Origin: Porticoccaceae bacterium UBA1989
GTDB taxonomy: Bacteria > Pseudomonadota > Gammaproteobacteria > Pseudomonadales > Porticoccaceae
NCBI GenBank assembly: GCA_002335945.1
Contig: DDDD01000125.1
Location: 371 to 32,817, forward strand
DNA length: 32,447 nucleotides
Direction: 5' to 3'
In this document: positions 16,101-24,743 of the stretch, piece after piece
Position numbering within the stretch: position 1 is the first letter of the stretch
Layout of the letters: each line of letters starts with the position of its first letter
Program-made: the position numbers and the translations under genes
Notes under the pieces: generated by a model
Database searches by the model: none
The model's input: only the letters and a program-made list of their open reading frames with translations
What the model was told of the DNA's origin: nothing

Positions 16101-17132
16101 TTAAACAATGATAGGCTCGACTTTTAATGGTTGGTAAGAGAGCTTCTCTATAAGGTCCAGACAGCGACAGGCATAGGCATATTCGTTGTCGTACCACGCA
16201 AAGATATTGACCATATTGCTCTGTAGAACACGGGTTGCTTGGCCGTGAATAACGGCCGAATAGCTGTTGCCGATGATGTCGCTAGACACCAGCTGTTCGT
16301 CGCTATATTCAATGATATCTCGCATGGCACCTCTGGAAGCCTTTTTAAATGCGTCGTTAATAGCGTCTTTTGTCACATCACAGGAAAGCTCTGCACTAAT
16401 ATCAATAAGCGCCACATTAGCCACCGGCACGCGCAGGGCCAGAGCCATCACTCGATCCTTTAATTCGGGCAGGACCAGCATGGTGCAGGCATCAGCGCCA
16501 GTAGTGGTGGGGATAATATTGAGAGCGCCCGCGCGTCCTCGATGGGGTTTGTCTGCTGCCACATCCACCATGCTTTGGCTGGCTGTATAGGAATGTACCG
16601 TAGTCACTAGTGCTCGTTCGACACCGAAATCATCCATCAGGATCTTAAGCACGGGGGCCAGGCAGTTGGTGGTACAGGAAGCATTGGAAATTATAATATG
16701 TTGTTCTGGGTCAAAGTTATCTTCATTGACGCCCATCACCAGCGTAATATCCGCATCCCCTGAGGGTGCGGTTAGCACGACTCGCTCAGCACCGGCTTTA
16801 ATATGTTGCATAACGCGATTGTGATGGCGATATTGGCCGCTGCATTCGAGTACAAAGTCAATCTTAGGCTCGTCCCATGGCAAGCTTTCAGCATCAGGTT
16901 TGTCGTACAGCGCGAAGGACTGGTCATCAACACAAAGAGTATGGTCGGTAATGCTGACCTCCCGCTGCAGTGGTCCATGGACAGAATCATATTTGAGTAA
17001 ATAGTGGAGGTTGTGTAAGGGCATAGGGTCATTGATGGCAACAATACTGAAATTTCTGTAACCACCCTCAATATAGCGACGCAAGATAAGTCGCCCGACA
17101 CGACCAAGACCATTGATGGCAATTTTTTTCAT
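16101..17132 (-). CDS. gapA: Glyceraldehyde-3-phosphate dehydrogenase (type I)
   Basis: This 343-residue enzyme oxidises glyceraldehyde-3-phosphate with NAD and phosphate. The Rossmann start 'IAINGLGRVGR' is present, with Asp35 in 'AINDPM' suggesting NAD rather than NADP. The catalytic 'SNASCTTNCLAP' holds Cys153, and His180 is in 'TTVHSYTASQ'. 'WYDNEYAYACR' near the end is the usual C-terminal signature. Erythrose-4-phosphate dehydrogenase is the alternative; the context (glycogen and maltodextrin enzymes) favours glycolysis. It starts 107 bases after the malQ stop and has its own FNR-type site at 17204-17217 with TATAGT at 17173-17178 on its strand. It may be an extra GAPDH used at low oxygen, since core gapA genes usually lie elsewhere. 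Confidence 0.88.
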   Translation of the reverse strand: MKKIAINGLGRVGRLILRRYIEGGYRNFSIVAINDPMPLHNLHYLLKYDSVHGPLQREVSITDHTLCVDDQSFALYDKPDAESLPWDEPKIDFVLECSGQYRHHNRVMQHIKAGAERVVLTAPSGDADITLVMGVNEDNFDPEQHIIISNASCTTNCLAPVLKILMDDFGVERALVTTVHSYTASQSMVDVAADKPHRGRAGALNIIPTTTGADACTMLVLPELKDRVMALALRVPVANVALIDISAELSCDVTKDAINDAFKKASRGAMRDIIEYSDEQLVSSDIIGNSYSAVIHGQATRVLQSNMVNIFAWYDNEYAYACRCLDLIEKLSYQPLKVEPIIV

Positions 17133-17203
17133 TATTCAATACCCCCTCGTCAAAACGATCAATTTATGGAGAACTATAAAAACAATGATGTGAAGGCTGT
17201 GGC

Positions 17204-17217
17204 TTGATGTCCGTCAA
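17204..17217 (-). promoter_or_regulatory. FNR-type box upstream of the GAPDH gene
   Basis: TTGATGTCCGTCAA fits TTGAY-N4-RTCAA. It lies 72 bases before the gapA start and just after the malQ stop. On the minus strand TATAGT (17173-17178) is a good -10 hexamer, 35 bases from the box centre, slightly further than the class II ideal. Confidence 0.6.
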
Positions 17218-17239
17218 TTTTGGGCAGGGTTAGGTATAA

Positions 17240-18763
17240 TTAATCACAGCGATTGTGGACATAATTAAGTGCTCGATACTGCTGTGCAACTTCAATTGAG
17301 AGCTGCGGCCATTCGAAGTGCCACAGCCAGTTATTACAAGTTGTGCCCGGTGTATTGGTGCGATGCTCAGAGTTAAGCCGAAGCATATCCTGTAGTGGAA
17401 GTACTACTAGGCGGGCTACGGAAGCCAGCGCAGCCTCAATTAGTGCCTCGGGTACATTGTCAATATCAGACTGTAGATAGTCTGTAACAACAGTGCGCTG
17501 ATGATCCGAAAGCGACAGATACCAGCCAAGGCTAGTGTCATTATCATGGGTGCCGGTATAGAGCACGGTATTTTGATTAAGGTTGTGGGGCAGGTAGGGA
17601 TTGTGGTCGTCACTGTCGAAAGCAAACTGCAGTACGGCCATACCCGGCAGCCGAAAATGATGCCTTAGAGCGATTACTTCGGGGGTTATCAAACCTAAAT
17701 CCTCGGCTACTAATGGCAGATTAGGTAGTGCTTTAATAAGGGCGTCGAGTAACGCTGCCCCCGGTGCTGTTTGCCAGTGACCCTGTTTCGCAGTGTTGCT
17801 TGAGGCGGGTATTTCCCATGCACTTTCCAGGCCCCTAAAGTGATCAATTCGCAGGAGATCATACATCTGCAGATGAAGCCGAATACGCTGAATCCACCAG
17901 CTGAAATCATCTTCCTGCAGAGTTTGCCAATTGTAATGAGGGTTCCCCCAGCGCTGTCCATCAGGACTAAAATAATCCGGCGGCACGCCAGCAACCACCA
18001 AGGGTAGGCCATCTTCTTCAAGTTTAAAATAACGCCTATTAGCCCATACATCCGCGCTGTTGTAGGCGACAAATAAAGGCATATCACCGAATAGAAAAAT
18101 CCCCTTACTATGGGCATATTGACGAATCTCTGCCCACTGTTTAAAAAACAAAAATTGATAAAATTTAAGTCGCGAAATAGGTCGATACAGAGTTTGTTGT
18201 GCTCTGTTAACTGCCTTGGCATGGCGGTCACGAAGCTCGGTTGGCCAGCGGTTCCAGGGTTGATTGCTCTGCTGGCTACGCAGTGCCATAAACAGTGCGA
18301 AGTTATCTAACCAGGGTTGAGACTCTGCGCAAAAACGGTGGTATTGCAGGTGCCAGCTACTGTTATCCGACATCTGGGTGAACTCTGTATAAGCCATTTC
18401 AAGGGACTTAGCATGGCAAGCTGAGTTGTTCATTAACGAGTTACATGGCTTCAGTAAGCCGCTCTGCTGCAACCAGTGCAATCCAATATTATCAGTGTTC
18501 CCTGCCAGAGAAGATAGGCACAGGTAGGGGGACCTATCAGACTGAGTGGGCCCTAGAGGGAGTAGCTGCCATACAGTAATGCCAGCAGATTGCGCCCAGT
18601 CAATAAATTGATAGGCACTGTCAAAGGCCCCGTATCTATTTATTTTTGAGGGTATTTTTACTGGGAGCGCGGTAATTGGCAGCAGTACGCCACAGCGACG
18701 CCGTTGGAAAATAGTTTGCTGAGCAACCCTGTCAGGCATTGCTTGAGCTGATACTTTATTCAC
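17240..18763 (-). CDS. malQ: 4-alpha-glucanotransferase (amylomaltase)
   Basis: This 507-residue GH77 enzyme moves maltodextrin segments between glucans. The three catalytic acids are in place: Asp307 in 'LLRIDHFRG', Glu354 in 'LVAEDLG' and Asp407 in 'GTHDND'. 'LPITALPVKIPSKINRYGAFDSAYQFIDWAQSAG' motifs at the N-terminus match the family start. It begins with GTG at 18763, whose G is the last base of the TAG stop of the upstream GH57 gene, so translation is coupled. An internal ATG at codon 9 is a less likely start. With the phosphorylases it would recycle short glucan chains left by glycogen breakdown. It is the third gene of the glgC operon. Confidence 0.92.
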   Translation of the reverse strand: MNKVSAQAMPDRVAQQTIFQRRRCGVLLPITALPVKIPSKINRYGAFDSAYQFIDWAQSAGITVWQLLPLGPTQSDRSPYLCLSSLAGNTDNIGLHWLQQSGLLKPCNSLMNNSACHAKSLEMAYTEFTQMSDNSSWHLQYHRFCAESQPWLDNFALFMALRSQQSNQPWNRWPTELRDRHAKAVNRAQQTLYRPISRLKFYQFLFFKQWAEIRQYAHSKGIFLFGDMPLFVAYNSADVWANRRYFKLEEDGLPLVVAGVPPDYFSPDGQRWGNPHYNWQTLQEDDFSWWIQRIRLHLQMYDLLRIDHFRGLESAWEIPASSNTAKQGHWQTAPGAALLDALIKALPNLPLVAEDLGLITPEVIALRHHFRLPGMAVLQFAFDSDDHNPYLPHNLNQNTVLYTGTHDNDTSLGWYLSLSDHQRTVVTDYLQSDIDNVPEALIEAALASVARLVVLPLQDMLRLNSEHRTNTPGTTCNNWLWHFEWPQLSIEVAQQYRALNYVHNRCD

Positions 18764-20505
18764 TACTGAGATGTGCGCATAACACCACCGAGGGGCATTT
18801 CCGCACCTGTGCCGTCGCCGGATATGGCATGGGTAAAAGGGCGATCCAAATAATCTGGTGCTGTCCGCCCCAGCGTTCCATAAAGGGCTTTTAAGTGCAT
18901 GCGAAACAGTTGGTCAAAAGATGCAATGCTATCTGGTGGGTTTTCTCCCCCAGGCCACCAGAACCAATCTGAGCCTTCACAGATTGCCAGCTGTAGTTCG
19001 GCAGCCTGCCGCTGTTGTTCGGTTAATGCATGGCTTTGCATTACCTCATCAAAGCAGTATTTAGCCTTTATAAGCATATCCCAGGCGCGGTTTTTGTCGG
19101 GCTGACCAATCCAGGTAGTGAGATTGCCATGCACCCAGCTGCCGGCGGTTAGACGATCAAGTGGTGCGGACGGGCCTTTAATACACTGTGCAAAAGTGGT
19201 CAGATTTAGATCTGGGTGCAAAGCTAGACGTCGATACAGCTCGCGGATAAAAAAGAAGCCATTTTGATGGTAGTGCTCCCAGGCATTTTCCCCGTCCATA
19301 ATAATACTGATAACGGGTTCAGTAAGAGATTGCTGGGCACAGAGTCCGGCTATGTCCTCTAGCCGGTGTATGAGATTGGCCACTGCGTCATCACCGTGCC
19401 ATGAAGAGTAGGTAAAACCAATTAGATCCGACAGGTGATCGTCACGAAAGAAACACCGAATATCTCGATTGGGTAGTTGGTAGCTCCTATAAAGAGTGCC
19501 GTTACTGTCGCTGTCGTTATGTGCTTGGTGTGAGTCGCTGAGACTATTATTGAGTACCCCTGCGCCAGAGGCAGTCCAAAGAAATCCGCTATCATTTAAG
19601 ACAGTCACGCAGGCTTCACTAAGGGCACCTTCCGCAGGCCAACAGCCAATAGGGGACCGGCCAAAATGTTGTAGAAAAAGTTTTTTGCCGGCGTTGATAT
19701 GCCAATCTAGCCGCTCTCTTCCTCCGGGATATTCTGCTGCATCGGGCATGGGAATATTGTTACTGGCCTCTTCTGCACTGTGTAAATTTAGCAGTAATGG
19801 CCCTATGGGGTGAGCGTAGGGCGTCATGGACAACTCTATGCAATCGTCTGCGGCTAGTGCTCGATAACGGGGGATTATTTGGGTGATTTGTTCGCTGATA
19901 ATACGCACTAGTTGAATGCGTTCTAACATCGAATAGCGTCTAGCGCGAGAGATCAAGGCCTGGGCTCTGGGGTCATCCCGGCGGACGGTCTCACCCAACC
20001 AGGTAAGGTGGAACCATACTATTAGGTCAGTGAAAAAGGCATCGCAGACATAATCTAGGTGACCTGGATTGTCGAGAATATGGCGGCCGATATTGGTCAG
20101 GGCAACATATTGTTCAAACGTCTCTCCACTCTTGAAGTTGTGATATTTTAAACATTGCTCTACTAGATGGTATCTATAGTCATGGTCGCTGTTAATGGCT
20201 GGCTCGACCAATGCTGCCAAAAGAGGATCCTCAGGACTTTGGTTGTCGATAAAATAACGGTCAAATTGATTAGTGTAATCCTCAATTTGTTTTAGTAGTA
20301 CTGGACTGAAATTAATAACCGCGCGGCTGTTAGGCACCTGTTCTAAATGAGCGGCCATGTCAGTGTAGTCTTTAATAGTGCGCAAATAGGTCCAGGGGAG
20401 ATTGGATACTACGCTGACGGGGTCGCGGTATTCCGGTTGGTGCATATGCCAACAGAGTACGACATTTAACCTTTCGGATGGTAAGGGGTCATTATTAGCG
20501 GGCAT
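18763..20505 (-). CDS. Glycoside hydrolase family 57 enzyme (alpha-glucan acting)
   Basis: From ATG 20505 the protein has 580 residues. The N-terminal 'LNVVLCWHMHQPEY' is the GH57 opening. The nucleophile Glu292 lies in 'GCWPAEGALS' and the acid/base Asp404 in 'IIMDGENAWEHY'. The C-terminal half carries helices and 'GSDWFWWPGGENP', found in GH57 alpha-amylase/pullulanase-like proteins. GH57 also includes branching enzymes, so amylase, 4-alpha-glucanotransferase or branching activity are all possible; GlgB in the same region makes branching less needed. The frame is open to 20607, but that extension lies inside glgC. The chosen ATG overlaps the end of glgC by 11 bases, suggesting coupling, and the end overlaps malQ by one base. 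Confidence 0.88.
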   Translation of the reverse strand: MPANNDPLPSERLNVVLCWHMHQPEYRDPVSVVSNLPWTYLRTIKDYTDMAAHLEQVPNSRAVINFSPVLLKQIEDYTNQFDRYFIDNQSPEDPLLAALVEPAINSDHDYRYHLVEQCLKYHNFKSGETFEQYVALTNIGRHILDNPGHLDYVCDAFFTDLIVWFHLTWLGETVRRDDPRAQALISRARRYSMLERIQLVRIISEQITQIIPRYRALAADDCIELSMTPYAHPIGPLLLNLHSAEEASNNIPMPDAAEYPGGRERLDWHINAGKKLFLQHFGRSPIGCWPAEGALSEACVTVLNDSGFLWTASGAGVLNNSLSDSHQAHNDSDSNGTLYRSYQLPNRDIRCFFRDDHLSDLIGFTYSSWHGDDAVANLIHRLEDIAGLCAQQSLTEPVISIIMDGENAWEHYHQNGFFFIRELYRRLALHPDLNLTTFAQCIKGPSAPLDRLTAGSWVHGNLTTWIGQPDKNRAWDMLIKAKYCFDEVMQSHALTEQQRQAAELQLAICEGSDWFWWPGGENPPDSIASFDQLFRMHLKALYGTLGRTAPDYLDRPFTHAISGDGTGAEMPLGGVMRTSQ

Positions 20506-21805
20506 GATGTAATACCTGTCCCAGCATGTCTGGGGTGACGAGAACCACTCCACCTGGGCTGATGGTAAAGCGTTTGGCATCCTGTTTGGCATCAATACCA
20601 ATAGCACTGTTGTCCGGCAGCATCACGCCCTTATCAATCACGGCATTTTTGATGCGGCAATGCTTACCAATACTGACTTCCGGCAGGATCACTGCGTTCT
20701 CTATTTTGCTGCCTTCGTCGACAGTGACATTGTCAAAAAGCAGGGAGTGGCGAATAACCGCACCAGAAATAATGCATCCGCTGGATACCATAGAGTCAAT
20801 CGCGCAACCGCAACGGTCTGGCTCATCAAAAACAAATTTTGCCGGTGGCGTCTGTTCCCGGTAACTCCAAATAGGCCATTCCTTATCATATAAATTAAGA
20901 TCAGGAGTTACCCCGATTAGCTCAAGATTCGAGCGCCAGTATGCATCCACTGTGCCTACATCTCGCCAGTAGGCTTGGCGATGCTGAACCGTATCTCGAA
21001 ATGGATAGGCGTAAACCCTATGTGCTTTTATTAGTCTAGGAATTAGATCTTTGCCAAAGTCATGGCTGGAATCAGCACGGTCTGCGTCGCCAATTAACTG
21101 ATTAATTAAAAACTTGCTGTCGAATATGTAGATTCCCATGGATATCAGTGAGGTATCGGGCAGGCCTAAAATAGATGCTGGGTTATTCGGTTTTTCAACA
21201 AAGTCCATGACTTGATTACTGCTGTCAACAGTCATTACACCAAAATCACTGGCCTTATCTCGTGGGGTTTCAATGCAGCCAATCGTTAGCTGTGCACCCG
21301 TTTCAACATGCTGGGCTAGCATAGGACCATAATCCATTTTATAAATATGGTCACCGGCCAAAATCAATACATAGCGGGGATTGTGATTGCGAAGAATGTC
21401 AATATTCTGATAGACCGCGTCGGCGGTTCCTAGATACCAGCTGCTCTCAACACGCTGTTGCGCGGGCAATAACTCAACAAATTCATCGAACTCCCCATGT
21501 AAAAATCCCCAACCCCGCTGAATATGCCTAATGAGTGAATGTGCCTTGTACTGTGTTAATACTCCAATGCGGCGAATACCAGAGTTAACGCAGTTAGACA
21601 GTGTGAAATCAATAATTCTAAATTGACCACCGAATGGCACTGCTGGTTTCGCACGCCACTGGGTTAATTGGTGTAATCGTGATCCGCTGCCACCGGCCAG
21701 AATTAGACCTAGTGTGCTTTTGGTTAGTCGGCTGATAAAACGCATATTGGACGCTTCCCGAGCGTTTCTTTCAGCGGTGTCTTTATGATTCGAGAACTGA
21801 TTCAT
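20495..21805 (-). CDS. glgC: Glucose-1-phosphate adenylyltransferase
   Basis: This 436-residue enzyme makes ADP-glucose for glycogen. It follows E. coli GlgC closely: 'LILAGGSGSRLHQLTQWRAKPAVPFGG', 'RIIDFTLSNCVNSGIRR', 'GTADAVYQN', 'ILAGDHIYKMDYG', 'FVEKPNNPAS', 'SSHDFGKDLIP', 'YWRDVGT', and a left-handed helix C-terminal half with repeated hexads. The ATG at 21805 is favoured because AAGGA at 21811-21815 (minus strand) lies 5 bases before it; a GTG one codon earlier is too close. It leads an operon with GH57 and malQ on the minus strand, divergent from CBS-glgB-glgA. Both units share the intergenic FNR-type box. Confidence 0.96.
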   Translation of the reverse strand: MNQFSNHKDTAERNAREASNMRFISRLTKSTLGLILAGGSGSRLHQLTQWRAKPAVPFGGQFRIIDFTLSNCVNSGIRRIGVLTQYKAHSLIRHIQRGWGFLHGEFDEFVELLPAQQRVESSWYLGTADAVYQNIDILRNHNPRYVLILAGDHIYKMDYGPMLAQHVETGAQLTIGCIETPRDKASDFGVMTVDSSNQVMDFVEKPNNPASILGLPDTSLISMGIYIFDSKFLINQLIGDADRADSSHDFGKDLIPRLIKAHRVYAYPFRDTVQHRQAYWRDVGTVDAYWRSNLELIGVTPDLNLYDKEWPIWSYREQTPPAKFVFDEPDRCGCAIDSMVSSGCIISGAVIRHSLLFDNVTVDEGSKIENAVILPEVSIGKHCRIKNAVIDKGVMLPDNSAIGIDAKQDAKRFTISPGGVVLVTPDMLGQVLHHAR

Positions 21806-21866
21806 CACTATCCTTAGGTCAATTCAATGGGCAATAAAATTTGACCACTGCTGGGACTGTGAAATC

Positions 21867-21880
21867 TTGACAGGGGTCAA
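21867..21880. promoter_or_regulatory. FNR-type box in the glgC / CBS-glgBA divergent promoter
   Basis: TTGACAGGGGTCAA has perfect 5-base inverted arms (TTGAC/GTCAA) around 4 bases. It lies 61 bases from the glgC start and 74 from the CBS gene start. TATAAT at 21900-21905 is a perfect -10 hexamer facing the CBS gene, 29 bases from the box centre, within 3 bases of the class II position. One site could thus control glycogen synthesis in both directions. Confidence 0.7.
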
Positions 21881-21954
21881 TACTCATCAGGCTAATTTCT
21901 ATAATGATTAAATAAAGTTCGTGACCGCGAACTCATGATAGGAGTGAAAGAACA

Positions 21955-22422
21955 ATGAACGTAAAAGATATGATGACAACTCAGGTGTATAGCTGCGAGT
22001 CCAACACACCCTTAAACACCGTGGCTATGACCATGTGGAATAATGACTGCGGCTCTGTGCCTATTGTTGATCAGGAACATAAACCGATTGGCATGATTAC
22101 GGATCGTGATATCGCCATGGGCGCGGCACTCCAGAAAAAGCCCCTGTGGGAATTAACGGCGCAGGATGTTTCCAATAGTCAGCTGTTATACAAATGTGAT
22201 GTTGAGGATGATGTGCAGCAGGCTCTTGACTTGATGCGTGAGTACGGAGTGCGCCGACTGCCTGTGGTCAATAGTCATGGCACGTTGGCGGGCATAGTGA
22301 CCTCCGGAGATATTATTGCCCAAGCTGACAGCGCCGAAGATGCTGACTTTCCATTCCATCGGACCGAACAAATGTTGAAGTCGATCACTGGGCATCACGC
22401 GCCCATGCCGTTGATTGCTTAG
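21955..22422 (+). CDS. Two-CBS-domain protein
   Basis: This 155-residue protein consists of a tandem CBS pair: 'VKDMMTTQVYSCESNTPLNTVAMTMWNNDCGSVPIVD' and 'GMITDRDIAMG' form the first, and 'DVEDDVQQALDLMREYGVRRLPVVN' and 'GIVTSGDII' the second. Such pairs often bind adenine nucleotides (AMP, ATP) and sense energy state. No catalytic domain is attached. GGAG lies about 10 bases before the ATG. It is the first gene of the glgB-glgA unit and has the FNR-type box in its promoter, so it may link energy charge or low oxygen to glycogen synthesis. Hrp1, a two-CBS protein of the mycobacterial DosR regulon, is a parallel in architecture and likely regulation. Confidence 0.85.
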   Translation: MNVKDMMTTQVYSCESNTPLNTVAMTMWNNDCGSVPIVDQEHKPIGMITDRDIAMGAALQKKPLWELTAQDVSNSQLLYKCDVEDDVQQALDLMREYGVRRLPVVNSHGTLAGIVTSGDIIAQADSAEDADFPFHRTEQMLKSITGHHAPMPLIA

Positions 22423-22428
22423 GACGAC

Positions 22429-22493
22429 CTATCAAAAGCCATGGGCCCAAGCTTGATAGAGGGCAAAAGAAAGCATCAAACAAAGCATTAAAC
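22429..22493 (+). repeat. Hairpin and 12-base tandem repeat before glgB
   Basis: CTATCAA (22429-22435) and TTGATAG (22453-22459) are inverted arms around 17 bases. Then AAAGCATCAAAC (22470-22481) and AAAGCATTAAAC (22482-22493) form a tandem pair with one difference, ending 18 bases before the glgB GTG. No T-run follows, so this is not a clear terminator. It could affect translation of glgB, which lacks a clear ribosome site. Confidence 0.4.
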
Positions 22494-22511
22494 AAAGAGC
22501 CAAGTACTGTA

Positions 22512-24743
22512 GTGAGCGAAGGTAAAGCGTGCAACGCAGAGCAGCAAGCCAACCCTAACAGTTCAATTTCCGAGCCGATTCAGCGGCTGTTAGAAATGCG
22601 CCACCACGACCCCTTTAGTATTTTGGGTCGTCACTGGGTCGGTGATAGCCATTGGCGGATCTGCGCGCTTTTACCCAATGCTTACAGCGCCGCAATCGAA
22701 GATCCGTCTCTGCCAATGCAGCGCATAGGCAATACGGATCTATTTGCTTGGACAGGCACCGAAGTGGTTCCCCCGCATTATCTGATTCGCTGGGTCGATC
22801 ACCAGGGTGCCTGTCACTATATCTGCGACCCGTACAGTTTTCCGGCTCAGTTAAGTGATCTTGACCTACACCTCTTTACCGAGGGGGCCCATGAGCATAT
22901 CTACCAAAAGCTGGGCGCTCATATACATAGAGTTGACCATATCAATGGCGTGCTATTTGCGGTCTGGGCGCCACAGGCAGAGCGGGTAAGCGTGGTGGGC
23001 GATCATAACCACTGGGATGGGCGCATCCATCCCATGCGATCACGGGGTAGCAGTGGCGTTTGGGAACTTTTTATTCCAGGGCTGGGAGTCAATACCTGTT
23101 ACAAATATGAGATTCGTCATCGGGGCTCGAGCACAGTGTCACTAAAAGCAGATCCCTATGCCCAGAGTGCCGAGCTGAGGCCAGATACTGCATCCCTAGT
23201 GGCTGGAGATAATACCTTTAATTGGTCAGATCACCTGTGGCTGGAGCGCCGACGTCAATGGGATTGGCAGCAGACACCGGTGTCCGTCTACGAGGTGCAT
23301 GCTGGATCTTGGCAGAGAGCTGAAGATGGCGACTTCTTGAACTGGAAAACCCTAGCCCACCGTCTGATCCCCTATGTTAAGGGACTGGGTTTTACTCATA
23401 TAGAATTAATGCCAGTGGCAGAACACCCGTTAGATGAATCCTGGGGATATCAGTGCACAGGTTATTATTTGCCCACCAGTAGGTTAGGTTCGGCAGACGA
23501 TTTCCGCTATTTTATTGATGTTGCCCATCGCTACAATATTGGCATATTGCTTGATTGGGTAGCAGGGCACTTTCCCAAAGATGCGCATGGATTGGCGCAG
23601 TTTGATGGCTCTGCCCTCTACGAACATGAGGATCCCCGGGTTTCTGAGCACCCTGATTGGGGTACCCTAACCTTTAATTTTGCACGCAATGAAGTGAAAA
23701 ACTTCCTATCTGCTAATGCGCTTTTCTGGCTTCGGGAATTTCATATTGATGGTCTACGTGTCGATGCCGTGGCCTCCATGATCTATTTGGATTATTCCCG
23801 CGAAGACGGACAATGGCAGCCGAACAAATACGGTGGCAACGAAAATCTTGAAGCTATCGAATTCCTGCGCGAGCTGAATGTGGTGGCCCATGAACAGTTT
23901 CCAGGGGTAATGATGATTGCCGAGGAGTCCACCCAATGGCCTCAGGTGAGTCGGCCAACATGGGTGGGTGGTCTTGGGTTTTCCATGAAATGGAATATGG
24001 GCTGGATGCATGACAGTCTCGCTTACCTGAGCAAAGACCCCATTTATCGCCGTTATCACCATGAGCTATTAACCTTTAGTGCACTGTATGCTCACCATGA
24101 GAATTTTATGCTGGCACTCTCACACGACGAAGTGGTGCATGAAAAAAAGTCACTACTTGAAAAAATGGCGGGTGACGATTGGCAAAAGTTTGCCAATCTT
24201 AGATTGCTCTATGTATTTTTATTTACCTGGCCAGGCAAAAAACTGCTCTTTATGGGCAGTGAATTTGCCCAGCAACAAGAATGGCGAAGCAACCAGTCTC
24301 TAGACTGGCACCTGCTAGATGAACCGACGCCATGTGCGGATAGGCGTCAGGGTATAAGCCGTTTAGTGACCGACCTCAATCAATTATATCGCCACTATCC
24401 TGCGCTACATCGCTACGATTTTGAGGCTCAGGGTTTTACTTGGGTAGACTGCCATGACAGTCAACAATCGGTACTCAGTTATAGGCGCGACAGTGATAAA
24501 CAGACAGTGTTGGTGATACTGAACTTGACCCCACAACCGCGTAATCAATATCGTATTGGTATTGGCCAAAAAGGCCGTTACCTAGAATTACTCAACTCAG
24601 ATTCAGTTTTTTATACCGGCACCAATACAGGTAATGGCGGTGAAGTTAATAGTCAAGATGTCAGCTGCATGGGCCAGCCATATTCACTGGTTTTACAGTT
24701 GCCGCCACTGGCGGGCATTGTCTTAATTAGAACAGGCCCATGA
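22512..24743 (+). CDS. glgB: 1,4-alpha-glucan branching enzyme
   Basis: This 743-residue enzyme adds alpha-1,6 branches to glycogen. An N-terminal region and a CBM48 domain precede the GH13 barrel. Catalytic residues line up with E. coli GlgB (405/458) at a constant offset of 13: Asp418 in 'GLRVDAVASM', Glu471 in 'MIAEES', and 'LSHDEVVHEK' holds the third acid. 'WGYQCTGYY' and 'ESWGY' motifs are also typical. The start is GTG at 22512; the first 30 residues match the family length before 'RHHDPFSILGRH'. The ribosome site is poor. The TGA stop overlaps the glgA ATG by 4 bases, so the two are coupled. Confidence 0.95.
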   Translation: MSEGKACNAEQQANPNSSISEPIQRLLEMRHHDPFSILGRHWVGDSHWRICALLPNAYSAAIEDPSLPMQRIGNTDLFAWTGTEVVPPHYLIRWVDHQGACHYICDPYSFPAQLSDLDLHLFTEGAHEHIYQKLGAHIHRVDHINGVLFAVWAPQAERVSVVGDHNHWDGRIHPMRSRGSSGVWELFIPGLGVNTCYKYEIRHRGSSTVSLKADPYAQSAELRPDTASLVAGDNTFNWSDHLWLERRRQWDWQQTPVSVYEVHAGSWQRAEDGDFLNWKTLAHRLIPYVKGLGFTHIELMPVAEHPLDESWGYQCTGYYLPTSRLGSADDFRYFIDVAHRYNIGILLDWVAGHFPKDAHGLAQFDGSALYEHEDPRVSEHPDWGTLTFNFARNEVKNFLSANALFWLREFHIDGLRVDAVASMIYLDYSREDGQWQPNKYGGNENLEAIEFLRELNVVAHEQFPGVMMIAEESTQWPQVSRPTWVGGLGFSMKWNMGWMHDSLAYLSKDPIYRRYHHELLTFSALYAHHENFMLALSHDEVVHEKKSLLEKMAGDDWQKFANLRLLYVFLFTWPGKKLLFMGSEFAQQQEWRSNQSLDWHLLDEPTPCADRRQGISRLVTDLNQLYRHYPALHRYDFEAQGFTWVDCHDSQQSVLSYRRDSDKQTVLVILNLTPQPRNQYRIGIGQKGRYLELLNSDSVFYTGTNTGNGGEVNSQDVSCMGQPYSLVLQLPPLAGIVLIRTGP

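Noticed and set aside
20506..20607. Longer start for the GH57 protein
   Set aside because: The extra 34 residues overlap glgC and do not resemble GH57; the family motif begins a few residues after the ATG at 20505.
22429..22459. Terminator between CBS and glgB
   Set aside because: The inverted repeat is not followed by a T-run and the stem is AT-rich; left as a leader hairpin.
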